Positions 1-6,066 are shown, counted from the stretch's first letter. The stretch: 13,098 nt of DNA from an uncultured Eubacteriales bacterium (GCA_902475515.1 CABSAB010000012.1:1-13098); one strand, 5' to 3'. Made by a program: numbers and translations. The notes: generated from the sequence alone by a model not told the origin.

Positions 1-2042
1 GGGCAGCATCGGAAGCATCCCGGGCAAACCGCACCCGCGCCCGGGAGGCGGGTACTTCGCTGATGAAGACCATCGATGAGATCACCAATATCGACGCCCG
101 CATCAGCGACATGAAGCGGGACAACGCCAACATTGACGGCAACACCGCCATGGGCAGCATGCTCCAGATCGGTGCTGCCGGGGCCAAGGCCTATAACGAG
201 ATGTACCTGCTCCGCCCGGAGCATGCCAAGGCCTACCGGGAGGGCGACATCCATATCCATGACTTTGATTTCTATTCCCTGACCACCACCTGCTGTCAGA
301 TCGATATTTTAAAGCTGTTCCACGGGGGATTCTCCACGGGCCACGGCTATCTTCGGGAGCCCCAGGGAATCGCAAGCTACGCGGCCCTGGCGGCCATCGC
401 CATCCAAAGCAACCAGAACGACCAGCACGGAGGCCAGTCCATCCCCAACTTTGATTACGGCATGGCTGAGGGCGTGGGCAAGACCTACCGGAAGTCCTAT
501 CAGCGGATGCTCATTGAGGCCGTGGAGGACCGGCTGGATCTGGAGGATGCCTCCGAGCAGGTAAAGTCCGCCATTGCCACAGCCGAGGAGACCACCGGCG
601 AAGTGGCCCGGCTGAACAACACCGAAGCTTTTGACAAGACTGTGGTCGCCGCCCTGTGCGGGCAGGTGCCGCTCACGGGCAAGGACGCGGCCCATCTGAT
701 CCAGCGGGCCAGAAAGCGCGCCTATGAGATGACCGACCGGGAGACCTATCAGGCCATGGAGGGCTTTGTACATAACCTCAATACCATGCACTCCCGTGCC
801 GGGGCCCAGACGCCGTTCTCCTCTATTAACTACGGCACCGACACGACCCCTGAGGGCCGCATGGCCATCCGGAACGTGCTGCTGGCCCTGGAGGCGGGCC
901 TTGGACACGGAGAGACGTGCATCTTCCCCATCCATATCTTCAAGGTCAAGGAGGGGGTCAACTACAACCCCGAGGACCCCAACTATGACCTGTTCCGCCT
1001 GAGCTGCAAGGTCAGCGCCAAGCGGCTGTTCCCCAACTATGTGTTCCTGGATTCGCCCTTTAACCTCCAGTATTACCGTCCCGGCCATCCGGAGACGGAG
1101 GTTGCCACCATGGGCTGCCGCACCCGGGTCATGGGCAATGTCTACGACCCCGACCGGCAGATCGCCTATTCCCGCGGAAACCTTTCGTTCACCTCCATCA
1201 ACCTGCCCCGGCTGGCCCTGGAGAGCCACGGGAACGAGAAGGTCTTCTACGAAAAGCTTCAGGAGATGCTGGAGCTGGTGGCCCAGCAGCTTTTGGACCG
1301 GTTTGAGATCCAGGCAAACAAGCACATTTACAACTACCCCTTCCTCATGGGTCAGGGCGTCTGGCTGGACTCCGACAACCTGACCGTGAAGGACGATCTC
1401 CGGGAGGTCCTCAAGCACGGCACCCTTTCCATCGGTTTCATCGGCCTTGCCGAGACCCTGACGGCCCTGTACGGCAAGCACCACGGCCAGGAGGAGGAGA
1501 TGCAGGTCAAGGGCCTTGCCATGATTGGCTTTATGCGGGACTTCTGTGATAAGAAGTCTCAGGAGATGAAGATGAACTTCACCCTTCTCGCCACCCCGGC
1601 CGAGGGCCTGTCCGGCCGCTTCATCCGCATGGATCAGAAGCGCTATGGCAAGGTGGAGGGCGTTACGGACCGGGAGTATTACACCAACAGCTTCCATATC
1701 CCCGTGTGGTATCCCATCTCCGCCTACGACAAGATCCGCCTGGAGGCTCCGTATCATGCGCTTTGTAACGCCGGCCATATCAGCTACGTGGAGCTGGACG
1801 GCGATACCGCCAAGAACGTGGAGGCTTTCGAGACCGTGGTCCGCTGGATGCATGACGCGGGCGTGGGCTACGGCAGCATTAACCACCCGGTGGACCGGGA
1901 CCCGGTGTGCGGCTATGTGGGCGTCATCGGCGACGTGTGCCCCCGCTGTGGCCGCCGGGAGGGCGAGGAGATCGACCCGGAGCGGGTGGCGGAACTTCGC
2001 AGGATGTACCCCGAAATGCCGGCTTTCCAGGGCATTGAATAA
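1..2042 (+). CDS. nrdD: Anaerobic ribonucleoside-triphosphate reductase, large part (5' end outside window; lacks glycyl-radical domain)
   Basis: Catalytic barrel of class III ribonucleotide reductase, which makes dNTPs anaerobically. The frame is open from base 3, and the residues before the ATG at 63 (…RTRAREAGTSL) look like the linker that follows the N-terminal ATP-cone in related proteins. The true start is therefore upstream of the window and the Met at 63 is internal. Counting from that Met: GDIHIHD at 61-67, the TTTCCQ active-site cysteines at 77/78 and the MGCRT cysteine at 352, which match the paired active-site Cys of NrdD. Near the C-terminus are C616, C626 and C629 of the metal site; the expected first Cys position is Asp (D613-P-V-C616). 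The ORF stops at 659 without the RxxGYL glycyl-radical motif, which is encoded by the next ORF. The family call is very secure. The regulatory ATP-cone cannot be seen and is inferred only from the linker. Confidence 0.96.
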   Translation, partial: AASEASRANRTRAREAGTSLMKTIDEITNIDARISDMKRDNANIDGNTAMGSMLQIGAAGAKAYNEMYLLRPEHAKAYREGDIHIHDFDFYSLTTTCCQIDILKLFHGGFSTGHGYLREPQGIASYAALAAIAIQSNQNDQHGGQSIPNFDYGMAEGVGKTYRKSYQRMLIEAVEDRLDLEDASEQVKSAIATAEETTGEVARLNNTEAFDKTVVAALCGQVPLTGKDAAHLIQRARKRAYEMTDRETYQAMEGFVHNLNTMHSRAGAQTPFSSINYGTDTTPEGRMAIRNVLLALEAGLGHGETCIFPIHIFKVKEGVNYNPEDPNYDLFRLSCKVSAKRLFPNYVFLDSPFNLQYYRPGHPETEVATMGCRTRVMGNVYDPDRQIAYSRGNLSFTSINLPRLALESHGNEKVFYEKLQEMLELVAQQLLDRFEIQANKHIYNYPFLMGQGVWLDSDNLTVKDDLREVLKHGTLSIGFIGLAETLTALYGKHHGQEEEMQVKGLAMIGFMRDFCDKKSQEMKMNFTLLATPAEGLSGRFIRMDQKRYGKVEGVTDREYYTNSFHIPVWYPISAYDKIRLEAPYHALCNAGHISYVELDGDTAKNVEAFETVVRWMHDAGVGYGSINHPVDRDPVCGYVGVIGDVCPRCGRREGEEIDPERVAELRRMYPEMPAFQGIE

Positions 2043-2084
2043 AATAATTGATCCAAATGAAAAGCGAATAATAGGACCAATACT

Positions 2085-2091
2085 AAGGAGG
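2085..2091 (+). promoter_or_regulatory. Ribosome binding site of the split glycyl-radical ORF
   Basis: AAGGAGG lies 8 bases before the ATG at 2100, an ideal spacing. It sits in an AT-rich 57-base linker after the nrdD stop, in contrast with the GC-rich coding DNA on both sides. It shows that the small downstream ORF has its own translation start, so the split is not simply a frameshift or point nonsense mutation. Confidence 0.85.
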
Positions 2092-2099
2092 AAACGATT

Positions 2100-2261
2100 A
2101 TGACAATCAAAACTGTGACTGAGAAAATGGGCCAGGGTGTGGCCTTTGAGCGCATCCGCCGGATCACCGGTTACCTGGTGGGCACCATGGACAAGTGGAA
2201 CGACGCCAAGCGCGCCGAGGAGCGGGACCGTGTGAAGCACGGCCTTTCCGGCAATGATTGA
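2100..2261 (+). CDS. nrdD: Separate 53-residue glycyl-radical domain of anaerobic ribonucleotide reductase
   Basis: This short ORF runs MTIKTVTEKMGQG to …VKHGLSGND. Residues 20-28 (RRITGYLVG) match the RxxGYL glycyl-radical loop found at the C-terminus of one-piece NrdD, with Gly24 as the predicted radical site. It is followed by a basic, charged helix (NDAKRAEERDRVKH). The preceding nrdD ORF ends without this motif, so the enzyme is encoded as two polypeptides. NrdG would form the radical on this piece, which must insert into the large subunit's barrel, much as the spare-part protein YfiD does for pyruvate formate-lyase (analogy, not shown here). It has its own AAGGAGG site, and its stop overlaps the nrdG start by 8 bases, so the two are probably translationally coupled. 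The identification rests on the motif plus the context. Confidence 0.9.
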   Translation: MTIKTVTEKMGQGVAFERIRRITGYLVGTMDKWNDAKRAEERDRVKHGLSGND

Positions 2262-2766
2262 TCTGGCGGGTATCACCGGAGACAGCATTGTAGACGGCCC
2301 TGGCATTCGGACGACAGTCTTTTGCCAGGGCTGTCCTCATCACTGTCCCGGATGCCACAACCCGGAGACCTGGGAATTCGGCTGCGGCACGCCCATGGAT
2401 GAGGAGAAGATTCTAAAAATCGTGGAGGAGAACCCCCTCTGCCAGGGTGTGACCTTCTCCGGCGGAGAGCCCTTTTCCCAGGCAGAGGGCTTTGCGAAGC
2501 TGGGGCGGATGCTCAAGGAGCGGGGCTACGAGGTGGCCTCCTATTCCGGCTTCACCTTTGAGGAGCTGATGAACGGGACAAAGGCCCAGCGGGACCTGCT
2601 TTCCACGCTGGATGTACTTATTGACGGCCCCTTCCTCCAGGAGGAACGGAGCCTGGAGCTGAACTTCCGGGGCAGCCGCAACCAGCGGGTCATCAACGTG
2701 CCCGAGAGCCTGAAGGCAGGGGAAGCTGTGCTGGAGACCAGCGGCCGCTGGCTGGGAGAGTATTAG
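2254..2766 (+). CDS. nrdG: Anaerobic ribonucleoside-triphosphate reductase activating protein (radical SAM)
   Basis: Radical SAM activase, 170 residues, that reduces S-adenosylmethionine to generate the glycyl radical on NrdD. The radical SAM motif C-x3-C-x2-C is at C27, C31 and C34 (CPHHCPGC), with an extra Cys at 24. The family-typical DGPGIRT stretch is at 14-20 and GGEP (SAM amino-group contact) is at 70-73. The size is normal for NrdG, which is little more than the partial radical SAM barrel. The ATG at 2254 lies inside the preceding glycyl-radical ORF (8-base overlap) and has no clear ribosome binding site of its own, which points to translational coupling. This would keep activase and radical subunit in step. 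Confidence 0.95.
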   Translation: MIDLAGITGDSIVDGPGIRTTVFCQGCPHHCPGCHNPETWEFGCGTPMDEEKILKIVEENPLCQGVTFSGGEPFSQAEGFAKLGRMLKERGYEVASYSGFTFEELMNGTKAQRDLLSTLDVLIDGPFLQEERSLELNFRGSRNQRVINVPESLKAGEAVLETSGRWLGEY

Positions 2767-2786
2767 AGTGAAGAGTTGAGAGTAAA
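2766..2786 (+). repeat. Three tandem imperfect heptamers, GAGTNNA type
   Basis: GAGTGAA, GAGTTGA and GAGTAAA follow directly at the end of nrdG, starting with the last base of its stop codon. This purine-rich run opens the 73-base gap before the acetyltransferase. The rest of that gap is a G-rich then C-rich stretch in which I see no convincing promoter or terminator, so the acetyltransferase may be read through from the nrd genes. The function of the repeat is unknown. Confidence 0.4.
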
Positions 2787-2839
2787 GATGTAGGGGGATG
2801 GTGTTCTCGACGCCCCGTCCGTATTTTAGGAGAAATGTT

Positions 2840-3334
2840 ATGCCGATTTTGAATGTGGAACAGCCGGAGATCATCCAAATTGACGAGACCCTCCGGCTGC
2901 GGAAATTTGACGGAATTTTTGATTTTGCGCTGGTTTGGTACCAGGACCCTGAGACCCTGATGCTGGTGGATGGTGCACCGGAGCCATACGATATGGAAAA
3001 ACTTCGGCGGATGTATCAGTATCTTAATAGCCAGGGAGAGTGCTATTTTATAGAGTTGCAGACCGGAGACAGCTTCCGCCCGGTGGGAGATGTGACCTTC
3101 TGGCAGGAGGATATGCCCATTGTCATTGGGGAGAAGAGCCTCTGGGGGCAGGGGATTGGAACTCGAGTTATACAGGCCCTGATCCAGCGCGGCAAAGAGC
3201 TGGGTTTTGATTGTATGATGGTGGATGAGATCTATCATGAGAATCAGCGGTCGCAGAAGCTGTTTACAAAATGCGGCTTTCAGCAGTGCCGGGAGACACC
3301 CAGGGGGAAAAGCTTTCGGCTGAATCTTACATGA
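2840..3334 (+). CDS. GNAT-family N-acetyltransferase (RimJ/RimL-like)
   Basis: Predicted acetyl-CoA-dependent acetyltransferase of 164 residues. The GNAT motif A core WGQGIGT is at 102-108, preceded by the beta-strand MPIVIGEKSL and followed by the helix RVIQALIQRGKEL. The C-terminal part has the common NQRSQKLFTKCGF pattern (N135 to F147), where late-GNAT residues contact CoA. The substrate is unknown. An in-frame ATG lies upstream at 2798, but the ATG at 2840 is preceded by AGGAGA (2828-2833) at 6-base spacing and is preferred; the upstream start would add 14 uncharacteristic residues. It is co-directional with nrdG and followed immediately by a strong terminator. No functional link to the reductase is evident; the gene may simply ride on the transcript. 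Confidence 0.88.
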   Translation: MPILNVEQPEIIQIDETLRLRKFDGIFDFALVWYQDPETLMLVDGAPEPYDMEKLRRMYQYLNSQGECYFIELQTGDSFRPVGDVTFWQEDMPIVIGEKSLWGQGIGTRVIQALIQRGKELGFDCMMVDEIYHENQRSQKLFTKCGFQQCRETPRGKSFRLNLT

Positions 3335-3366
3335 AAAAAGGGACGCACATATGTGCGTCCCTTTTT
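3335..3366. terminator. Bidirectional intrinsic terminator, perfect 32-base palindrome
   Basis: AAAAAGGGACGCACAT at 3335-3350 is followed without interruption by its exact reverse complement at 3351-3366. As RNA it folds into a GC-rich stem with an A-run before it and a U-run after it on either strand. It begins just after the acetyltransferase stop (3332-3334), and its right end overlaps the stop codon of the convergent hydrolase gene (3365-3367), so it serves both. Confidence 0.93.
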
Positions 3367-4363
3367 ATAGACAGTTGTTGAAGAACGTTATAAAGGTCTC
3401 CATCAAATCCTCATCCACCTGGGCCTTGAGCCTGTCCATTTCCGCCAGCTCTGCTTCCGTGGCGGTGCCGGAGCGGAGGGCACGAAGGAGCTTTCGCTTG
3501 GCCTTATCCACCTCTGGTGGGGTGGTGATGTTGTGATTATGCCCCGTCAGCGGCAGAAAGGTCTTTTTCGGGTCATTTTGAAACGCGGCATAGAGTACCT
3601 CGTAGTTGTCCCGGTAATGGATGATCCCATCATCGTCGCTCTGGAGGATCAGCACCGGGGCGTCTGTGCGTTTCAGCCCCTCTACGGCGGTGATGCTTGC
3701 CAGAGCGCCGAACTGCATCCGCTGGAACAGGCGCACGCCAAGGAGCATCAGACCGGCGAGCCTTCCCCAGTGGCGCTCCAGATGGGGGCCAACCCCGGCG
3801 GTGCTCACCTGAAAGGCGGAGGCGGAGATGATGCCCCGGATGGGATACTGCCCCAGGGTGCTCACACAGTCCACGCTGTAGCCGCCCCAGCTGTGGCCGT
3901 AGAGCAGCAGGGGAAGCTGTCGAAGCTCCGGCGATGAGTTTACATAATCAAGACAGGCCTGCAAATCCAGAATATGCTGGGGCAGCCCGTAGAGGATGCC
4001 GTCGCTTGTACCCACGCCGCTGCCGTCAAAGGCCAATACCGCGTAACCGCCCCGGCAGAAGGCCTCGCATTCCGGCAGATAGTCATTGAGGCTCATGCCG
4101 TAGCCGTGGCACAGGACGATCAGCGCCTTTGGGGTAGAATTGTAGGAAAACACATAGCCCCGCAGGGTATCGCTCCGGCCCCCGGGAAAGCTGACCGCCC
4201 GCCGGCTGAGGTCCGGATGGAGGGAGGAGAAGTAGGGGAAGTAATCGCCGCCGCCGTCAAAGCGGGCGTGGAAATGTTTGCGGTAGATATATGCGCCCGC
4301 CAGGATCAGGCCCAGAAGCAGCAGAACGAGCACCCCTGAGATGATACACAATGCAATTAACAT
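3365..4363 (-). CDS. Membrane-anchored alpha/beta hydrolase (serine hydrolase fold)
   Basis: A 332-residue protein with one N-terminal membrane segment (about residues 2-25, MLIALCIISG onward) and an alpha/beta hydrolase domain outside it. The oxyanion-hole region is LCHGYG (84-89), the nucleophile elbow is GHSWGG with Ser158, an acidic candidate lies in QSDDD (243-245) and the catalytic His is in GHNHN (275 or 277). The layout suggests an esterase, peptidase or acyl-hydrolase working at the outer face of the membrane; the substrate cannot be told. The reading frame extends 80 residues further upstream, but that part is low-complexity and crosses the previous gene's terminator. The ATG at 4363 has GGAGG (4371-4375) at 7-base spacing and starts directly with the membrane helix. 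The charged C-terminal tail (about 287-325) looks helical. Confidence 0.88.
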   Translation of the reverse strand: MLIALCIISGVLVLLLLGLILAGAYIYRKHFHARFDGGGDYFPYFSSLHPDLSRRAVSFPGGRSDTLRGYVFSYNSTPKALIVLCHGYGMSLNDYLPECEAFCRGGYAVLAFDGSGVGTSDGILYGLPQHILDLQACLDYVNSSPELRQLPLLLYGHSWGGYSVDCVSTLGQYPIRGIISASAFQVSTAGVGPHLERHWGRLAGLMLLGVRLFQRMQFGALASITAVEGLKRTDAPVLILQSDDDGIIHYRDNYEVLYAAFQNDPKKTFLPLTGHNHNITTPPEVDKAKRKLLRALRSGTATEAELAEMDRLKAQVDEDLMETFITFFNNCL

Positions 4364-4388
4364 AATGTTGCCTCCGTGTTGTTTGGGA

Positions 4389-4397
4389 ACTATAACA
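4389..4397 (-). promoter_or_regulatory. Possible extended -10 promoter of the hydrolase gene
   Basis: On the - strand TGTTATAGT matches an extended -10 element (TGn-TATAGT), about 25 bases before the ATG at 4363. No good -35 hexamer lies upstream, because that position falls in the terminator of the preceding gene. Weak call: transcription could instead leak through from upstream. Confidence 0.35.
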
Positions 4398-4402
4398 GCA
4401 AA

Positions 4403-4429
4403 GCCCCTGTGGCGCAGAGCCACAGGGGC
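4403..4429 (-). terminator. Intrinsic terminator after the small two-part protein gene
   Basis: GCCCCTGTGGC (4403-4413) and GCCACAGGGGC (4419-4429) form a perfect 11-bp stem with a 5-base loop, 16 bases past the stop of the gene ending at 4446. In the - strand sense the stem is followed by TTTGCTGTT, a rather poor U-tract, so termination may be partial. Confidence 0.7.
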
Positions 4430-4445
4430 GGAAGTTTGCCGGTAC

Positions 4446-4787
4446 TTACAGGACTTCGCCCGTATCCTTAGCCACCATGGTGATGGCGGTGGATTGAGAT
4501 GTACAGAGATTGTCATACATTTTCTCATACATCCGAAGCATCTGCTGATTGGTAGTTTCCCGGCAGCGGACGATATCACCATAAGCTTTTGCCTTTGCCT
4601 CACCCTGGAAATTTCCGGGTGCGCCAGGTCCGCCGCTGTCGCCGTCCGACATGGCGGCCAGATTGCTGATGGTCGAGTATAGATAGCCGGTCTCTTGCTG
4701 AATGACAGCGATCTGCTTCAGAATGTAAGGAATGCTGTATTCCACTTCGGTGTTGTCAGTGTGAGCGGTCATATTCAAATCAGACAT
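4446..4787 (-). CDS. Possible internal-start product: helical C-terminal part alone
   Basis: Inside the 170-residue ORF, Met58 (MSDLNMTAH) is preceded by GGAGG at 4796-4800, 8 bases before the ATG. This is a better ribosome binding site than that of the full-length start. Initiation here would give a 113-residue protein lacking the basic N-terminal module, so the gene might yield two products. The GGAGG also simply encodes Glu-Glu at residues 54-55, so chance is possible. Tentative. Confidence 0.3.
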   Translation of the reverse strand: MSDLNMTAHTDNTEVEYSIPYILKQIAVIQQETGYLYSTISNLAAMSDGDSGGPGAPGNFQGEAKAKAYGDIVRCRETTNQQMLRMYEKMYDNLCTSQSTAITMVAKDTGEVL

Positions 4788-4958
4788 GATGTGTTCCTCC
4801 AAATCATTCTTTGGCGGACACGCAAGACATATCGTATTTTCAGAAATGAAGCGTGCCCGGCCGTGTTTCACAAGACCCTTTGCCCGCTTGGGGTAGGTCG
4901 CTTCGTATTCTTTTCCCTGCTCATCTACAACAATGATGTTTTTTTCGATGGGTGTCAT
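4446..4958 (-). CDS. Small protein of unknown function with N-terminal YPKRAKGLVKHGRARF module
   Basis: I do not know the function of this 170-residue protein. Residues 8-45 (IIVVDEQGKEYEA, then TYPKRAKGLVKHGRARF, then ICL) form a short basic module; I recall similar hypothetical proteins in gut Clostridia. Its pattern of D-x-x-G, R-A-K-x-L-V-K-x-G-R-A and a terminal I-x-L resembles the PLMP/RRXRR modules at the N-terminus of some HNH and IscB-type nucleases, but no nuclease domain follows. The rest (about 71-160) is acidic to neutral and probably alpha-helical (ILKQIAVIQQETGYLYSTISNL; TTNQQMLRMYEKMYDNL), with a Gly/Pro-rich hinge DGDSGGPGAPG at 105-115. The ATG at 4958 fits the start of the conserved module but has only a weak AAGG just before it. 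A second ATG at 4785-4787 has a much better GGAGG (see the separate entry). The gene stands alone behind a consensus promoter. Confidence 0.75.
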   Translation of the reverse strand: MTPIEKNIIVVDEQGKEYEATYPKRAKGLVKHGRARFISENTICLACPPKNDLEEHIMSDLNMTAHTDNTEVEYSIPYILKQIAVIQQETGYLYSTISNLAAMSDGDSGGPGAPGNFQGEAKAKAYGDIVRCRETTNQQMLRMYEKMYDNLCTSQSTAITMVAKDTGEVL

Positions 4959-5015
4959 CCCCCTTGCTGTGAGCGGTGTGTGGCGTGCTGTTTTTTGTGA
5001 TGGGTGCCGTCCCCG
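4938..5015 (-). repeat. Pair of imperfect 26-base direct repeats spanning leader and start of the small-protein gene
   Basis: Bases 4938-4963 and 4990-5015 match at 21 of 26 positions with a 52-base offset. Shared parts are a T-run, GATGGGTG and a C-run. Read on the - strand, the copy at 4938-4963 contains the start codon and first codons of the small-protein gene. The other copy lies in the predicted leader just after the transcription start and has ACG where the gene has ATG. The offset is not a multiple of three, so the upstream copy is out of frame with the gene. Confidence 0.55.
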
Positions 5016-5027
5016 AGCCACAAAACC

Positions 5028-5056
5028 ATTATATCGGCACAGGGGAAGTTTGTCAA
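5028..5056 (-). promoter_or_regulatory. Perfect consensus SigA-type promoter for the small-protein gene
   Basis: On the - strand TTGACA (5056-5051) and TATAAT (5033-5028) are separated by exactly 17 bases, an exact match to the housekeeping sigma consensus. The predicted transcription start is near 5021, leaving a leader of about 60 bases before the ATG at 4958. It lies between the deaminase stop (5080) and the small-protein gene, so this gene should be strongly and perhaps constitutively transcribed. Confidence 0.9.
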
Positions 5057-5079
5057 GAATTGTCTGCTGGTTGGCGGCC

Positions 5080-5496
5080 CTATTCCGTAATCACAACAGG
5101 CTTCCACGCAAAGGGAAGCAGGTCTGTGATCTGGACTTTGATCAATCGGTTGTTGTCATCGTTGAGGATCACCTTGATATCGGGGCAGTATTCCACCAGC
5201 ATCTGCCTGCAATTGCCGCATGGGGCCAGCACGCTGTTGGGCATTTTATCATGGACGGCAACAATGGTGTCAAATTCCCGTTCTCCGACAGAAATCGCGA
5301 TGCCCATGGTGATATACTCCGCGCAGGAGCCGTGGTTGCCGTCGCAGTTGACCCCGGTGTAGACAGTTCCGTTTTTGCATCGAATGGCCGCGCCCACCGT
5401 GTGGTTGTATACGCCGTCGTCAAAATTCTTTTTCAGGGTTTCCAAGGCCCTTTGGATCAGCTCGCGATCCGCCCCGGTAATTTCATAAAACACCAT
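5080..5496 (-). CDS. Cytidine deaminase-family protein (blasticidin-S-deaminase-like)
   Basis: Zinc-dependent deaminase fold, 138 residues. The zinc site is SCAE (Cys58, with Glu60 the proton shuttle) and PCGNC (Cys93, Cys96), the C-A-E / P-C-x-x-C arrangement of tetrameric cytidine deaminases. HTVGAAI (32-38) and TGVN (47-50) are the usual substrate-side strands. The body reads closest, by memory, to the blasticidin-S-deaminase branch (…CAE, PCG.CRQ, then …ITDLLP) rather than classic Cdd, so the true substrate may not be free cytidine. The start at 5496 has AAGGAGG (5505-5511) at 8-base spacing. The gene overlaps the 3' end of the upstream NUDIX gene by 14 bases, so the pair is one operon, plausibly handling modified nucleotides or nucleosides. 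Confidence 0.88.
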   Translation of the reverse strand: MVFYEITGADRELIQRALETLKKNFDDGVYNHTVGAAIRCKNGTVYTGVNCDGNHGSCAEYITMGIAISVGEREFDTIVAVHDKMPNSVLAPCGNCRQMLVEYCPDIKVILNDDNNRLIKVQITDLLPFAWKPVVITE

Positions 5497-6013
5497 GTGT
5501 GTCGCCTCCTTGCGCGATAGAAAAGAACTCCGTATTCAGGTACGCATCCAGCTGCCCCCGCGTATTGGAAAGGCACGACCCATCCGACAGTACCGCCCGA
5601 AGCTCCGGAAGGCGCACCCAGCGGTAGGCGATGGTCTCGCCTTCTTGCAGCGTTATGGAATCTTTGGGGACGTCCGTGACGCACAGGTAGCCCCGGTAGA
5701 TAGTATCTGCTGTAACATCCTGATACAGTTCGGTCAGGGTATCCGCATGGATGCCCGTCTCCTCCAGCAGTTCCCGCTTGGCGCCGTCCAGAAAATCCTC
5801 ACCCTTGATCACGGACCCGCCGGCACTGGCCTCCCAGGTGCCCGGGTGGATGGGCTTTTGAAGATCCCGCTGCATCAGCAAAACTGTCCCGTCCCGGTGT
5901 ACCACCAGGATCTCGGTCACAGCGTGGCGGTATTGGGCGGGAACAGGCTCCCCGCGGACCAGATCCACCCCGGCCCTTGTGCCGTCGGGATAATATGCGT
6001 CCCAAAGCTCCAT
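5483..6013 (-). CDS. NUDIX hydrolase (YfcD/IPP-isomerase-like branch)
   Basis: A 176-residue protein with a complete NUDIX box, G66-x5-E72-x7-RE(80-81)-L-L-EE(84-85)-T-G87-I, which binds the divalent metals used to cleave a nucleoside-diphosphate-X bond. The part before it (LVVHRDGTVLLMQRD, then KPIHPGTWEASAGG) is typical of the branch related to isopentenyl-diphosphate isomerase and E. coli YfcD. The substrate cannot be deduced. The reading frame extends 7 codons upstream, but the ATG at 6013 has AAAGGAGG (6021-6028) at 7-base spacing and begins the family-typical MELWDAYYPDG. It is the first gene of a two-gene operon with the overlapping deaminase. Confidence 0.92.
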   Translation of the reverse strand: MELWDAYYPDGTRAGVDLVRGEPVPAQYRHAVTEILVVHRDGTVLLMQRDLQKPIHPGTWEASAGGSVIKGEDFLDGAKRELLEETGIHADTLTELYQDVTADTIYRGYLCVTDVPKDSITLQEGETIAYRWVRLPELRAVLSDGSCLSNTRGQLDAYLNTEFFSIAQGGDTHGVL

Positions 6014-6036
6014 ACGGCATCCTCCTTTATACAAAA

Positions 6037-6065
6037 ATCATATCATGTTTGCGGTCAAAAAACAA
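6037..6065 (-). promoter_or_regulatory. Promoter of the NUDIX-deaminase operon
   Basis: On the - strand an extended -10, TGA-TATGAT (hexamer 6042-6037), stands 17 bases downstream of a TTGTTT -35-like hexamer (6065-6060). It lies just past the terminator of the upstream sulfatase-fold gene and about 24 bases before the NUDIX ATG. Confidence 0.6.
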
Positions 6066-6066
6066 G

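Noticed and set aside
63..65. ATG at 63 as the real nrdD start
   Set aside because: The frame is open to the window edge and the upstream residues look like the ATP-cone linker, and there is no ribosome binding site before this ATG.
2040..2100. NrdD split as a frameshift or sequencing error
   Set aside because: The two parts are separated by a 57-base AT-rich linker with a proper ribosome binding site, and the first ORF ends with an ordinary tail; a simple indel would not produce this.
309..2306. Long open frame on the - strand opposite nrdD
   Set aside because: It is antisense to a certain gene, has repetitive composition caused by GC-rich third positions, and shows no family motif.
4364..4603. 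80-residue N-terminal extension of the alpha/beta hydrolase
   Set aside because: It would run through the preceding gene's 3' end and terminator; the ATG at 4363 has GGAGG and starts at the membrane helix.
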